Notes: generated from the letters alone by a model not told the origin. A stretch of DNA of 64,000 bases from Chionoecetes opilio (GCA_016584305.1 JACEEZ010023500.1:98689-162688), one strand, 5' to 3'; shown: positions 1-12,627, counted from the first letter of the stretch. Numbers and translations: made by a program.

Positions 1-196
1 ATTAAACTATACTTCGACTGTGAGTGCATGGAAGGCCACAGGGGGGTGGCGGCATCGAGCCTCTAATCACAGGCGTCACTATAACCAATCCTGCCTGCGC
101 AAACCACGGGCGAGGGCCAAACTATCAAGCCTCGAGTGAGTCCAGGGCATACCATCCCACCCATGGAGCTCACTGCCTACACTGCTAAGGCATAGG

Positions 197-228
<32 letters not shown>

Positions 229-1589
229 CACCTGTTCTTTGCCATGCCGGAGTTTTATGCAAAATTCGAGTTATAACAGGCCGAGTTATAAGGCTTTTAT
301 GTATCAACAATATGTTGTCACTTTTTGCATTCAGCGCCGTTTTTAAATGATCCGCATTTAAAATCTGTAAAAATTCCCCGAGATTCTCAAAAACAACTGA
401 CGACCAAGCAGACGAGGGACCACGGCTCGGTGAACGTCACCTTCAGGAACGCCTCCCAGGCCGTGGCGCCGATACAAATACACGTAGACTCAGAAAAATC
501 TAGTACTTGAGAATTTGGGTGTTTCTGATATAGTTTTTGTGATATGGAATTATAATTGCATCCTGTATGGGTTGACAACAAGAAAGCTGTGCCTTTCCAG
601 AGAGCTTAGCATCCCATTTCCTATACGGCCGTTACATATAACCTATACGTATACATTAACCTATACGGCGACAATATATGTGTGCAGAAGTGTGGAGTGC
701 CGGGGAGTAGCGGGCGGTGTGTGGCAGATTGTCTCGCTGAGCGACAGTGCCACTAGCGCGTTTTTGCGACATTTACCAACCTGGTCCCAGTCCAGGGACT
801 AGACCCAGTTCACAGAATGGACGAGATGTTTTCTTCGTTTCGCGAAAATACATCGGAGAATGGCGCCCGTCCCATTCGTCGTCTATGGGCAGGGGGATCA
901 AGTGGGCGGTCCTACCGTCCTGCAAGCTTCCCCCCCCCCAAAAAAAGATACCCCAAAGGGTTATTAATTTGACCTCAGGTAATAGCCTCCTAGTTGGCAT
1001 ATGAAAGGTGAACACATCATTCTGTGTGTGATGAGAGTCAGGTTTATAAATCTCTGGACGGAGAAAAAATCTCAGCAACACAATATTGCAAGACCTGTCA
1101 TAGCCATTACAAACGTTTACTATAACCTCTATAACCATCATGTATCATATCTATAGGTATGGCATACAAATACCTGCGGGATTTCAGTATATAGCAGGCT
1201 TGTTACTGGTGGAGGACTTGTGATTTAGCCCTATATTCATGCAAGTTTGCCTTGTGCAATGGTCAGCAGTCATCCCTGTAGCAAGTATCCCTGCTACTTA
1301 AAATTGACTTCTCAATGGGAAGTCAAGTAGCAGGGAGGGACTATGAAAAATTGAAGATGAAATCTCATTTAATTACAATCAATAACACTATTTACAGTAG
1401 CCACCTGCAACTAATGTCGCAGCGGGGACATAATATTACGAGTTTTAGCATCATGCAGACTTGTATGTGGCCACTGAAGAGACGTGCCACAGTAGTAGTT
1501 ACATTATCTACATAACACAATACAATGTCTTCAGTGACCACATACAAGTCTGTAGTGATGCTAAAATTTGTTAATATATGGAGGTCATT
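1..1589. other. Non-coding flank, no supported gene
   Basis: I see no supportable gene here. The stretch holds a 29-base poly-A run near 200-228. About 815-905 is a degraded relative of the foldback arm that is better preserved near 12903-12975, sharing the reading tcgcgaaaatacatcg-like and the following ccgtcccattcgtcg. The rest is unique-looking AT-rich sequence. Short ORFs in all frames show no recognisable domain or codon structure. Confidence 0.6.
1286..1569. repeat. Two small hairpin (foldback) repeats
   Basis: Around 1286-1340 the sequence tccctgctactt is followed about 30 bases later by its reverse complement. A larger inverted repeat follows: about 1439-1482, containing cagacttgtatgtgg, is mirrored at about 1524-1569 with arms of roughly 45 bases. 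This is the shape of a small MITE or foldback element. No coding potential is visible. Confidence 0.65.
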
Positions 1590-1990
1590 GGTGACATTAG
1601 CGCATGGCGAACTATAGGGTTGCTGACGGTTACATAATTCCAAGGATGTTGTTTCAGAAATTGCGAATATGTAATTTTGTGAAATTAATTTAAGTCTTAT
1701 GGTCCGGCCATTCATGGTGTTTTCATGTCTTACAGCAGGCACGAGAAAGTTCATGGTCCATCTTCCCCGGGACTGTAGTCGCATACGGCAAGTATCACCC
1801 ACACTGGGCAACGTGACGGTCCTGATCGCTGGGTTGGACCAGTCTAGCCCGTTCCAGCCCGGCGTCAGTCATGCCTTGCGAAAACAGACTCGCACGCGGA
1901 CTGAACCAGTCTAGACCGGGCTACAAAACGGGTCGCGAAAACGCATATATATAAACCTTATTATCGGGAGGGAGCACATTCCTAAGGCCC

Positions 1991-2898
1991 GGTTCACACT
2001 TCACGTTTTTGCTACGTGCGTCTTGATCGTGACGTCACAGTGACGTCACGATGACGTTACTCGTCTCGCTCCCGCTCGCTTTATCAGAAAACCATTTGCA
2101 GTTATAAAACCGCTTGTTTCCTACTTCCTCCACTTTTTACCCTATGACTCCCTTCCACTCCCTGCCCTACCTAATAGCACTACAATCCCTGACAACAGGC
2201 TATTGCAAAGGTTACAGTGGATTCTGTATAGCGGGGGCCAAGGTGTTGCCACATATCGCCAGTCGTGGCGCTATTTTGCAGGTCCACTAATACTTACTAC
2301 CTATATGCCCAGGCCTGTAGAGGGTTGTGGTGGCGTCGTAGCGTGATTGCTGTAGGAAGGATGGTTATAGTAGCTACTAGAGGGGCACGTGAGAGGGTTT
2401 AGAAAACTAGAGAACACGAGCAATCGCAGGAAAATACACCACGAGGTGTAGGTGTTGCTGGAGCTTACATTCAAGCAAGCGATGCCGCTGTTCCGCCTTT
2501 CAAGCAGCGGAACACAATATTTTTACATCATATGTAGACTATGTCTGCCCATTACTAATAGTGTCTTCCAGAATCACTGATAATAAATATATTTAAGTCA
2601 GCCTTGGAAACAGCAATATTGTGTGATAATTGCAAAACTTAGTTCCACGTCATAATTTCTATAAAATTGTTGGCACAACGCTCCCGCATTCTGGAGAAAG
2701 CCGCCAAAAGGAATTGGCGGGCTCCGAATCTTGAGCCTCGAAGTTCGACCTTCGAGTCTCTGACTTCTCGACCTTCTTCATATGATCGACTTCGAGCAGG
2801 AAGTGACCGTCACGGTGACGTGATGTTGAAGGGGAAAAGGGGGGGGGAAAAAAAAAAACGCACGTAGCCAAAATACCATGTGCCTACTAGTGTGAACC
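1991..2898. mobile_element. MITE-like element with CRE-like termini, copy 1
   Basis: Terminal inverted repeats begin ggttcacact and share a block reading ttgctacgtgcgtctt about 20 bases in, at both ends. Inside the left end are tandem TGACGTCA-type palindromes (gtgacgtcacagtgacgtc), which match the CREB/ATF binding consensus. No transposase ORF is present, so it is probably non-autonomous. Homologous copies are at 9958-10812 and, split by an LTR insertion, at 30328-33208. Confidence 0.6.
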
Positions 2899-3154
2899 CA
2901 CTGATCTATATAAAATTGGATCGCGGAAGCCTGGCCTCAGCACTGCGTTTGCTAACGTCGCCATATTGCCGTAACAAAACAAAGCCTTGTTCTGCGGCTG
3001 CGTTGTGTTGGCAGTGTTATTGCTTCGTATGCCAAGCTCGTGCTTGCGTCTGGCTGTGTTATCGACTCGTCATGCCAAGTGGCTGCTTGTCCTGTACAAA
3101 AAAGACCAGGGGACCTGGAACAGTGGCAAACTTTCCAACTGTGAGTAACACCAC

Positions 3155-3285
3155 ACACCACACACACACACCCACAACACACACACACCCAACACACCCA
3201 CCACACACCCACACCACATACCACCACCCACCACACACACCCACCCACCACCCACACCCACACACACCCACTCTCCCACCCAGCC
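3155..3285. repeat. CACACCC microsatellite, copy 1
   Basis: Low-complexity CA/CCCA repeat. It produces long spurious ORFs on both strands rich in His/Pro/Thr or Gly/Val/Trp, which are not genes. Confidence 0.9.
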
Positions 3286-3554
3286 CATAACTCTTTAATC
3301 CATCTACCCACTCCCAAAAGGGGTCCCAAAATCCAACTACTAGTACAAAAAAATAAAGGTGGATATGGTATACTTTTTTCTATGAAAAGTAGTATAGGAT
3401 ATAAGTATATTTTTTTATCCTTGTTAACAATATGGGGACCGGAAGCAGACCTGAGTGCGGTCTGATACAAAATTCAATAGCGCTTCCTAATAAGCGGTGC
3501 TTGTTCTAATGGAGTAGTTATGGTGCGAAGAAAAAAAAAAAAGAAAAAAAAGTA

Positions 3555-3885
3555 TACATTGTGGTTAAAGTTAGTTAGGTTTCATTAAACCATTAAGGTG
3601 AGGTTAGGTTTTCATAAAACCTTTAAGGTTAGATTAGGTTTTCCATCCAACATATAAGGTTTAGGTAGGTTCATTTAAAACCTTTAAGGTTAGATTAGGT
3701 TTCATTACAAACCTATAAGGTTAGTTAGGTTTCATTAAAACCTATAAGGTTAGATTAGGTTCATTTAAAAACCTAAAGGTTAGGTTAGGTTTCATTAAAA
3801 CCTATAAGGTTAGATAGGTTTCATAAAACTATAAGGTGGTTAGGTTCTCATTAAAAACCGATAAGGGTTAGGTTAGGTTCAGTAA
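3555..3885. repeat. 30-bp array containing TTAGG-like units, copy 1
   Basis: Noisy version of the array at 11463-11785, built from ggttaggttaggtttcatt and aaaacctataa. Insertions and deletions disrupt the period in almost every unit. Confidence 0.85.
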
Positions 3886-4389
3886 GATTTTTTTTTTGGG
3901 GGGGGGGGGTGGGGGGTTGCGCAAAATAAATAACATGGCAACAAGCACCTATTGAAGGCCAAGAAAAAATATCCTTGGTCTCATAAAACGACGCAAAACT
4001 CTCGTCCATTATACCAAAAAGTTGTTTTCGTAGTCTATTGAAACCATAAGTCGTTTCGTACACTGAGACTAGAAGTGAACTTGACTACGGAGAGTTCGAA
4101 AAACGACACCAAGTAGTACGAAAATACTCAAAATCAGTGTACGAAAAATAACTACGTTCAATTCAAGTATCCTAATTAGAAAATGTTTTTTTATTAATTT
4201 TAAACTTCCGTAATCAACGAGGAGGTAGGTTCTAGTGCGACCACTGTGGCTCGCGCCGTACCCGTGGCCGCGGCGGTACGGTGCTGGCGCCGTTATAGTG
4301 GACGGAGAACTGGCGCGTTCGCTCAATAGCGTCAGGACACACACAACTCGGGGATAACACTGCACTGTTTAGCCTCTCGCTTTACCACA

Positions 4390-4700
4390 ATACACCACCA
4401 CCTGTTCACTACACACCTGTACGGCTCGCAACACCACCTGTCATTACACCACCTTTACGGCCCATCCAACACAACCTGTCACTACACACCTGTACGGGCC
4501 TCGCAACACAGTTACTACACACCTGTACGGCCTCGCAACACACGTTTACTACCACACCTGTCGGCCTCGCAAACACACCTGTCAAATATAACAACTGTAC
4601 GGGCCTCGGCAAGACACCTGTCACACACACTGTACGGCCTCGCAAGACACCTTGTCACTTACACACACCTTGTACGGCCTCGCAACACACGTGGGTGTAT
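4390..4700. repeat. 35-bp tandem array, copy 1
   Basis: Noisy counterpart of 12285-12570, with repeated cacctgtacggcctcgcaa units. Confidence 0.8.
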
Positions 4701-4744
4701 CACCGTTTAAATAAATGACTTGAAGGTTCGACGATGCAATAGGT

Positions 4745-4865
4745 TGGAAGTTTTAGTAGTAGTAGGTTGTAATAGTAGTTGTAGATTGGTAATAGTGTAG
4801 TAGTAGCGTGTTAATAGTCGTATTAGTCAGTAGTAGGTGGTAATAGTAGTAGTAGGTGGTAATAT
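4745..4865. repeat. TAG-rich microsatellite, copy 1
   Basis: Degenerate tagtagtaggtggtaa units, the noisy partner of 12628-12735. Confidence 0.8.
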
Positions 4866-4969
4866 ATAGCCTACACATGCCAGCAGCCAACACCCAGCCA
4901 CTGCCTGACGGCCCATGTATTTGTTTTGGTTATGACAAGGAGGCGGATGGTGACTTCAGTATATTAGGG

Positions 4970-7210
4970 CATTTTCGTGACGTTCACCGCCCTGGGTTCT
5001 TCAGTCCAGTTACGGAACCGGGTCAGGGTTGGGTAACGTAGGTCGCGAAAAGACATCGAGACTGCGGCCGTCCCATTTCGTGTTTCCTATTGGCTGGGGG
5101 ATCGAGTGGGGGCAGGGTACTGAACTGAAATGGGAGAGGCGGCAGGCGTCCATCTTGTCAAATCCTTTTGTAAGGTCCGCCTTAACTGTGCTGAAGACTT
5201 TGCAAACTACCACGCCTGTGTATACTTAGTTCTATGGTCGGCCATCATGGTTGTTTGTTTCATGTCTTATCAGCAGCACGAGAAGCTCCTGGTCGCTTCC
5301 CCGCTGGGGAAATGTAGTGCGCATTGCGGCCAAGTTTCCCACACTGGTCCAAGGTGGTCCTGCTCTATGGTCGGACCGGACTGGGACTGGGCTGAACCGT
5401 TCTAGATTGCCTCGCAAAATAAACATTGGACCTGCCCGGGACTCCAAGGCCCAGTCCAGACCCTTGCCAGAGCGGTCGACGAAAAGACGCATTCTCGGCC
5501 CACAGCTAGCCCAGATCGCGGATCCATGTTATATAGATCAGTGGGTGAACCCCGCATAAGTAGAGAGGCAACGGAACATATTGGCAGATGGGGATTAGGC
5601 GCCCCAAACCAGCCACAGCTGTGTGCCATTCGAGGAAATATGGGGTGGAGCACTTCATGGAAAGGATTTTAAAAGGGAAAACTCAAACTCTGAAGAAAAT
5701 GAAGAGACTTAGTGAGATCTTTATCTTGATCTTGATTGGGACTTAGTGAGATCTGATCTTGATTTGGGATCTTGATCTTTGGGAGTCACCCAGCAGACGC
5801 TGTCAGTGAAGCCTTGGGTACCCGGCGTTCTCCCACACACGTAATCTGTTGGGAGAGAAAGCAAAAAACTAGGGCTTTCTTTTTCCCCTCCCCTCTCGGC
5901 ATCACAGTCATACGGGGTCCCCCATCATGCGGGGCCACTGCATTCATGCTCTCTCCTACGTGCTCTCCACGAAATTCTCCAACGATCTTTTACACTCAAT
6001 CACAGACTGTCACTCCTCACGCAGCAACACAACCCCAGCAGGCTCCATCTCCACTTCCTGTCTCTTATCTCTCGCCATTTCTTCCACTCCGACCGCTCCT
6101 TCCAATACTACCAACATTCTTTGTTCTAGTCAACTCATACCGTTCAACATTCCAGCATCAAGTGCTCCACGGTTTCATCCACTCTGTACCACACCACACA
6201 CACCTTGCTGCCATCATTCTTCAATATGTACATAGACTATTTACCGTCAGCAGCGACTTGGTCCGGCTCTGGAAGAGTAGGTCCCCTCCATAGCCACCAT
6301 CACTAAGAACATTTCATACCGTGCTGGTCCTTTCTCCTGTACCATTCCCAGTGTGATTCTACACTCATTCCCACTCAGAAATTTTCTTTCCCGTTATCTT
6401 CCACTCTCCTATTTATTTCCTTTTTGCATACAGACATACTCCACTGTTCTCCCCCTCACACTCCTTTTTCAAAACATTCCCAGTTCACCTGTCATCTTTC
6501 CACTTGTACTGAGTCTTTCATCCACTTCCCATACATTAATTTAGTCTCAAACCCTACTTGCCATTTGCTGTCATCATTCGTTGCAGTCTAGCTCTGGGGG
6601 GGGGTTATTTTGGAAACACTTACTAAAGGGGTGGGGGGGGGGGGGGGACCATCTTAGCGCTAGGTGGACATTTTCGGAAGCAAAGTTCGCTCCGCCTAAG
6701 GACAGTGCAGCGAGTGTAAAACATTATAGCGTATTTTCAGCGACCGCTCTGGCCCGGTCTGGACTGGGCAGTCCCGGGCTGGTTTTTCACTGTTGTTGCG
6801 AGGCAGTCTAGAAGGGATAAGACCAGTCCAAGTCTCGACCCACATACCAAGGGACCACCTTGGACCAGTGGGGGAGAACTGGCGCATGCGCACTACAGTC
6901 CGCGGGGAAGGAGCCAGGAGCTTCTGTGCTGCTGATAAGACATGAAACACCATGATCGCCGACATAAGACTAAAAGTATCAAAGGCGTGGTAGTTGAGAA
7001 AAGTCTTCAGCACAGGTTAAAAGGCGGACGACAAAAAAGGATATTGACAAGATGGGGACGCCGCCGCATCCCACAGTTCAGTTCAGTACCGCCCACTCGA
7101 TCCCCCAGCCAATAGGAACAGACGAATGGGACGGGGCCAGTCTCGATGTATTTCGGCGGACCATCAGTCCACCCTGACCCGGTCCGGACTGGACACTGAA
7201 CCAGGGGCGG
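4970..7210. repeat. Foldback arms around a LINE 3' end, copy 1
   Basis: The left arm (about 4970-5520) reappears inverted at about 6720-7210. Shared landmarks are the cattggctggggg-type block, the gtcttatggtcggccatcat block and the ctggcccggtctggactggg block. Between the arms lies minus-strand LINE A sequence (about 5765-6560). Confidence 0.7.
5765..6560 (-). pseudogene. LINE family A 3' end, copy 1 (fragment)
   Basis: Frameshifted minus-strand counterpart of the better copy at 13795-14370. It includes the 3' tail rich in TCAAGA/GATCTT repeats at about 5710-5770. It is 5'-truncated, with no reverse transcriptase part in this copy. Confidence 0.7.
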
Positions 7211-7234
7211 TAACATCACCGAAAATGCTCTATA

Positions 7235-8659
7235 AAGGCGGCGTCACACTAGCCAACTTTTTCCGTCTAGTTAGTCGAACTTCGTCGCTCTGACTTAGGT
7301 TTTTTCTCGACTCTGACTAGTTAGTCAGTCTCTGCAGCAGTCAAGTCTGCAGGCAAAGGTCGCTGTGGATCGGTGTGTCTGCCAAAGTTGAAGTCAACTT
7401 TCTTATGTCAAATCAAAATCCATGAGGATTACTTTAAAGATATTCGATATAAACAGTAAGTTTTAGCAAATTAAAATTCAATACGTTTAGAAGTATATAA
7501 ATATTCAAGTGGACATTTGTTACATGTAGATACATTTAAAGCCCGGTTCTATATAACAGCCAACAGTCTCTCGCATGAACTCGATTGAAAAAGATTTACT
7601 AACAAAGAGTCAACTACCAAACACACCTGACACACAGTTGGTGTTAAGAATATGAATGTTTAGATGGGGACAAGGATTTCTAGAAAGAGTCAGCTCACCA
7701 AACACAACCTGACACACAGTGGTGTTAAGAATCAGAATGCCTAGAGTGTGGGAAAAGATTCTAGACTACAAAGAGTGACCTCACCTCAACCACACCCTGA
7801 CCACACAGTGGTGTGAAAATATGACTGTTTAGAGTGTGGGAGAAAGATTTACTACAAAGAGTGCCCTCACTCACCCACCCTGACACACAGTGGTGTTAAG
7901 AATTCATGAAGGTTTAGTAGTGTGGGAAAAAAGATTTGCTTACAATGGGTCACCTCACCATACACACCCGACACACAGTGGTTAGAATTATGAATGTTTA
8001 GAGTGTGGGAAAGATTTGCTACAATTGGGTCACCTTCCCCACCCCACCACACCAACACCCCGGACACACAGTGGTGTTAAGAATTATGAATGGTTAGAGT
8101 GTGGGAAAAGATTACTACAAAGAGTGACATCACCAGACACACCCGACACACAGTGGGTTACGGAACATGGATGCCTAGAGTGTGGGAAAAGGGCTCTACC
8201 CCATTGAAATCATCAGGAAACACCAGACACACCAGTGGCTGTTAAGAATCATGAATGCCTCCTAACCTAACCAAAAGTAACCTCATTATCTGACTTTAGG
8301 AAAATTCATTGCACCAAAAAAACCAACATACAGACACAGGAAAGCACAGCTAAAGAACGGCAATAGACGTAATAAGTACCTACCATCTTCACTTATTTCG
8401 GTAACTAGTTTTTGGGTTGTGGAGGTGCATGAATCCGCAGAAGTTGGCGGGCTCACAAGCCTTTTCAGCTTACTTTTTTTTACGATGTAATGAAAGAAGT
8501 TGTTCTACTACAAAAATTAATGCATTACAAGGCACTAATTATAGCCGTCGGTAATAATGGACGAGAGTTTCGCGGGCGTTTTCAGAGACAAAAGATATTT
8601 TTTCTTGGCCTACAATAGGGTGCGTGTTGTCAATGGAGATAGTGTTATTTTGCTCAAAG

Positions 8660-8694
<35 letters not shown>

Positions 8695-8959
8695 AAACCA
8701 ACCTTACCTTAGATATTTAATGAAACATACCTAAACTTATAGTTTTAATGAAACATAATCTTACCACAAAGTTGGTTAAACCACAAACCACAAAGAACAC
8801 ATGTGTGGTACAGTCGAACAGTGACTGGTGATGCAGGCGAAAGCGAACGATTCTGTGTGTGTGACGGCTGCTGACTTTGCAGTCAGAAAATTGTTAGTTT
8901 ATAGAAAGGTCGCTGAAAAAAAACTAGGACGCAAAAAGTGCGAGTGTGGACGCCGCCTT
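7235..8959 (+). mobile_element. TIR element carrying zinc-finger repeats, copy 1
   Basis: The ends are inverted repeats: the left begins aaggcggcgtcacactagc and the right, read on the other strand, begins aaggcggcgtccacactcgc. Both are followed by a ttttt-cgtc-tagt block. Total length is about 1.73 kb. Inside are a C2H2 zinc-finger array (7560-8250), half of an E-type MITE (about 8552-8665) and a poly-A run (8661-8693). No transposase is seen. Copy 2 is at 15034-16646. Confidence 0.65.
7560..8250 (+). pseudogene. C2H2 zinc-finger array (degraded), copy 1
   Basis: About eight tandem 84-base units on the plus strand each encode a 28-residue C2H2 finger with the pattern ECLECGKRFTTKSDLT, His, then the linker HSGVKNYE. 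The first cysteine pair, the phenylalanine, the leucine and the conserved inter-finger linker position are all present. Indels move the frame between almost every finger, so no long ORF survives; the clearest piece is at 8016-8207. Such arrays normally bind DNA in KRAB-like or other nuclear regulators. Here it lies inside a TIR element and may be captured host coding sequence. The repetition of one linker suggests internal amplification. Confidence 0.8.
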
Positions 8960-9083
8960 AAGAGCAGGGGTTGGGTCGTCTTAGCCACGCAATTTTCTTC
9001 GTCCACCATAAACAAAACAATGGTTATATTATGGTTATTATACTATATATTTTTGAGACTGTATATAGTATATTAGGCGGTAC

Positions 9084-9260
9084 GTAGAGAGAGAAGAGAG
9101 AGAGATTGAAGAGAGATTGAGGAGAGGGGACGAGGAGGAGAGAGACGAGAGACGGAGTAGCGAGTAGAAGAGAGAGAGAGAGAGAGAGAGGAAGTAGGAA
9201 GTAGAAGAGGAGAGAGAGAGAGAAAAGAAAAGAGAGAGGGTGAGAGCAAAAGAGACTCCT
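9084..9260. repeat. GA microsatellite, copy 1
   Basis: Imperfect (GA)n array giving spurious Ser/Leu ORFs on the minus strand. Confidence 0.9.
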
Positions 9261-9957
9261 CGGCGTGGCATACGTCGAGGGTTTGATTATAAGTATTTCC
9301 TTCCCGCCAAATACAGACTTGTGTCGCGCACGCTGATTGGTTAAAGTGTGAAGTTGGTGGAATATAAGAAGGAAGCCTTACCACGAGGCTAAGATGAATC
9401 AGAAAAATGATTCATAGTAGTCTTCTTGGCCCCTTTATAACTAAGTCGGTCTTAGGACGCTAAGAGGTGTAGTTAGTCCTTTCGAAAAAATGTCAACCCT
9501 GGACCGACAGTCCTGGCCTTTGCTATCCTCTTCTCCTGAACGTGCTCCATCCCAGGCGCCTGGTGACATTAGCGCAGTGGCGACTATAGTGTTGCTGACG
9601 GTACATTAATTTCCCAAGATGTTGTTTCAGCAAATTGCGAATATTGTAATTTTTTGTGAAATTACTTTAGTCTTATGGTCGGCCATCATGGTGTTTCATG
9701 TCTTATCAGCAGCACGAGAAGTTCCTGGTCATCTTCCCCGGTGACTGTAGTGCGCATACGCCAGTTCTCCCCACACTGGGCCAACGTGCACGGTCCTGCT
9801 CGCTGGGTTGGACCAGTCTAGCCCGTTCCAGCCCGGTCCAGTCCGCCTTGCGAAAACAGACTCCGCCGCGGACTGAACCAGTCTAGACCGGGCTACAACG
9901 GTCGCGAAAACGCACTATATATAACCTATTATCGGGAGGGAGACATTCCTAAGGCCC

Positions 9958-10812
9958 GGTTCACACTTCACGTTTTTGCTACGTGCGTCTTGTTATCGTG
10001 ACGTCACAGTGACGTCACGATGACGTTACCTCGTCTCGCTCCCGCTCGCTCTTATCAGAAAACATTGCAGTATAAAACCGCCTTGCTTTCCTTACTTCCT
10101 CCCTTTTGTACCCTATGACTCCCTTCACTCCCTGCCCTACCTATATAGCACTACAATCCCTGACAACAGGCTATTGCAAAGGTTACAAGTGGATTCTGTA
10201 TAGCGGGGGCCACAGGTGTTGCCACATATCGCAGTCGTGGCGCTATTTTTCAGGTCACTAATAATTACTACCTATTGCAAGGCCTGTAGAGGGTGTTGGT
10301 GGCGTAGCGTGATGCTGTAGGAAGGATGGTTTATAGTAGCTACTAGAGGGGCACGTGAGAGGGTTAGAACTAGAGAACACGAGCAATAACGCAGGAAAAT
10401 ACACCAGAGGTAGTGGTGTTGCTGGAGCTTACATTCAAGCAGCGATGCCGCTGTTCCGCCTTCAAGCAGCGGAACACAATATTTTCACATCATGTATGTC
10501 TTCCATTACTAATATTGTCTTCCAGAATCACTGATAATAAATATATTTTAAGTCAGACCTTGGAAACAGCATTATTTTGATATTGCAAAACTTAGTTACG
10601 TATAATGTTCTATAAATTGTGGCACCACCGCTCCCGCATTCTGGAGAAAGCCCGCCAAAAGAATTGGCGGCTCCGAATCTTCGAGCCTCGAAGTTCGACT
10701 TCGAGCTCGACTTCTCGACTTCTTCGACTGCTCGACTTCGAGCAGGAAGTGACGTCACGGTGACGTGATGTTGACAAGACGCACGTAGCAAATACATGTA
10801 CTAGTGTGAACC
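9958..10812. mobile_element. MITE-like element with CRE-like termini, copy 2
   Basis: This is a cleaner copy of the element at 1991-2898, about 855 bp. The left terminus reads ggttcacacttcacg and the right terminus, on the other strand, ggttcacactagtac. Both are followed by ttgctacgtgcgtcttgt and TGACGTCA-like palindromes. The interior contains a run of short tcgac/tcgag repeats at about 10690-10745. No ORF with a recognisable domain is present. The target-site duplication is not clear. Confidence 0.65.
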
Positions 10813-11059
10813 ACTGATCTATATAAAATGGATCGCGGAAGCCTGGCTCAGCACTGGTTCCAACTGTCCGCCATCTTGCCGTAACCAAAACAAAGCCTTG
10901 TTTCTGCGGCTCGCGTTGCTGTCTGGCTGTGTTATTGCTTCGTCATGCCAAGCTGTGCTTGCTGTCTGGCTGTGTTATCGCCTCGTCATGCCAAGCTGTG
11001 CTGCTGTGTCCTGTACAAACAGACCAGGACCTGGAAGTGGCAAATCTTCCACCTGTGAG

Positions 11060-11195
11060 TAACACCACACACACACACACACACCCACCACACACACACA
11101 CCCACCCACCCACCCACACCCACACCACCTACACACCCACCACACACACCCACCCACACCCACACCCACACACACCCACTCTCCACCCAGCCCAT
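11060..11195. repeat. CACACCC microsatellite, copy 2
   Basis: Same low-complexity array as at 3155-3285, in the second composite copy. Confidence 0.9.
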
Positions 11196-11462
11196 CCACT
11201 CTTAATCCATCTACCCACTCCAGTCATCCAACTACTAGTTAAAAAAAAATAAAGGTGGATATGGTATACTTTTTTTTATAAAAGTAGATATAGATATAAG
11301 TATATTTTTTTATACTTGTTAACAATTAGTGGGGAACGGAAGCAGACCTGAGTGCGGTTATGATACAAATTATCATAGCGCTTCCTAATAAGCGGTGCTT
11401 GTTCTAATGGAGATAGCTTATTTTGCGAAGAAAAAAAAAAGAAAAAAAAAGTATACCTTGTG

Positions 11463-11785
11463 GTTAAAGTTAGGTTAGGTTTCATTACAACCTATAAGGT
11501 TAGGTTAGGTTTCATTAAAACCTTTAAGGTTAGATTAGGTTTCATTACAACCTATAAGGTTAGGTTAGGTTTCATTAAAACCTTTAAGGTTAGATTAGGT
11601 TTCATTAAAACCTATAAGGTTAGGTTAGGTTTCATTAAAACCTATAAGGTTAGATTAGGTTTCATTAAAACCTATAAGGTTAGGTTAGGTTTCATTAAAA
11701 CCTATAAGGTTAGATTAGGTTTCATTAAAACCTATAAGGTTAGGTTAGGTTTCATTAAAACCTATAAGGTTAGGTTAGGTTTCAT
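11463..11785. repeat. 30-bp array containing TTAGG-like units, copy 2
   Basis: About eleven near-perfect 30-bp units, alternating ggttaggttagg and ggttagattagg with attaaaaccta spacers. Because 30 is a multiple of three, the array gives an open frame with a ten-residue repeat (KVRLGFIKTY); this is an artefact of the repeat, not a gene. GGTTAG recalls the arthropod telomere motif TTAGG, but the long unit shows it is a satellite and not a telomere. Confidence 0.9.
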
Positions 11786-12284
11786 TAATATTTTTTTTTG
11801 GGGGGGGGGGGGGGGGTTGCGCAAAATAAAACATTGCAACAAGCACCTATTGAAGGCCAAGAAAAAATAGTTGGTCTCATAAAACGACCGCAAAACTCTC
11901 GTCCATTATTACCAAAAGTTGTTTCGTAGTCTATATGAAACCATAGTCGTTTCGTACACTCAGCTCAGAGTTGAACTTGACTACTAGAGTTACGAAACGA
12001 CACCAAGTATGTACGAAAATACTCAAAATCAGTGTACGAAACTAACTACTTTCAATTCAATATACCTAATTAAGAAAAGTTTTTTTATTAATTTAAACTT
12101 CCTGTAATCCCCGAGAGTAGCTTCTATGGACCACTGTGGCTCGCGCCGTACCCGTGGCCGCGGCGGTACGGGGCTGGCGCCGTTATAGTGGACGAGAACT
12201 GCGCGTTCGCTCAATAGGTCAGACACACACACACTCGGGGGCTAACACTGCACTGTTAGCCTCTCGCTTTACCACATACACCAC

Positions 12285-12570
12285 ACCTGTCACTACACAC
12301 CTGTACGGCCTCGCAACACACCTGTCACTACACACCTGTACGGCCTCGCAACACACCTGTCACTACACACCTGTACGGCCTCGCAACACACGTTACTACA
12401 CACCTGTACGGCCTCGCAACACACGTTACTACACACCTGTACGGCCTCGCAACACACCTGTCACTATACACCTGTACGGCCTCGCAAGACACCTGTCACT
12501 ACACACCTGTACGGCCTCGCAAGACACCTGTCACTACACACCTGTACGGCCTCGCAACACACCTGTTGTC
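12285..12570. repeat. 35-bp tandem array, copy 2
   Basis: About eight units built from cacctgtcactaca plus cacctgtacggcctcgcaa. Some units lack part of the first half. CACCTG is an E-box motif and occurs twice per full unit, giving a dense array of potential bHLH or Snail-type sites. Whether it is bound is unknown. Confidence 0.9.
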
Positions 12571-12627
12571 TGTGTATCACCGTAAATAAATGACTTGGAA
12601 GGTTCGACGATGCACTAGGTTGGAAGT

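Larger units (their letters stand above)
2897..5543. mobile_element. 2.65-kb TIR element, noisy copy 1
   Basis: Counterpart of 10811-13382. The left terminus cccactgatctatataaa and right terminus atatagatcagtggg are visible but blurred by indels. It contains the same arrays in the same order. No coding sequence is recognised. Confidence 0.5.
1590..9554 (+). repeat. Composite 8-kb repeat, copy 1
   Basis: The sequence from ggtgacattagcgca at 1590 recurs in the same order at 9562. The two copies stay collinear through a CRE-like MITE, CACACCC microsatellite, 30-bp TTAGG-like array, 35-bp array, TAG-rich array, foldback arms, LINE 3' end, zinc-finger element and GA microsatellite. Copy 1 ends at about 9554 inside a short piece of LINE A (cgtgctccatccca), followed directly by copy 2. 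Differences are dominated by one-base indels, especially in homopolymers and between 1.6 and 7.2 kb. It is either a real segmental duplication or two noisy versions of one locus laid end to end. Confidence 0.85.

Noticed and set aside
3059..3288. Gly/Val/Trp/Cys-rich ORFs on the minus strand
   Set aside because: Translation of the CACACCC microsatellite.
2952..3470. 172-residue minus-strand ORF
   Set aside because: Its core is the same microsatellite and the flanks have no similarity to known proteins; the second copy at 10975-11199 does not preserve it.
11460..11870. 136-residue repetitive plus-strand ORF (KVRLGFIKTY units)
   Set aside because: It is the translation of a 30-bp satellite; the homologous array at 3555-3885 does not keep the frame, and no start context or domain supports a gene.
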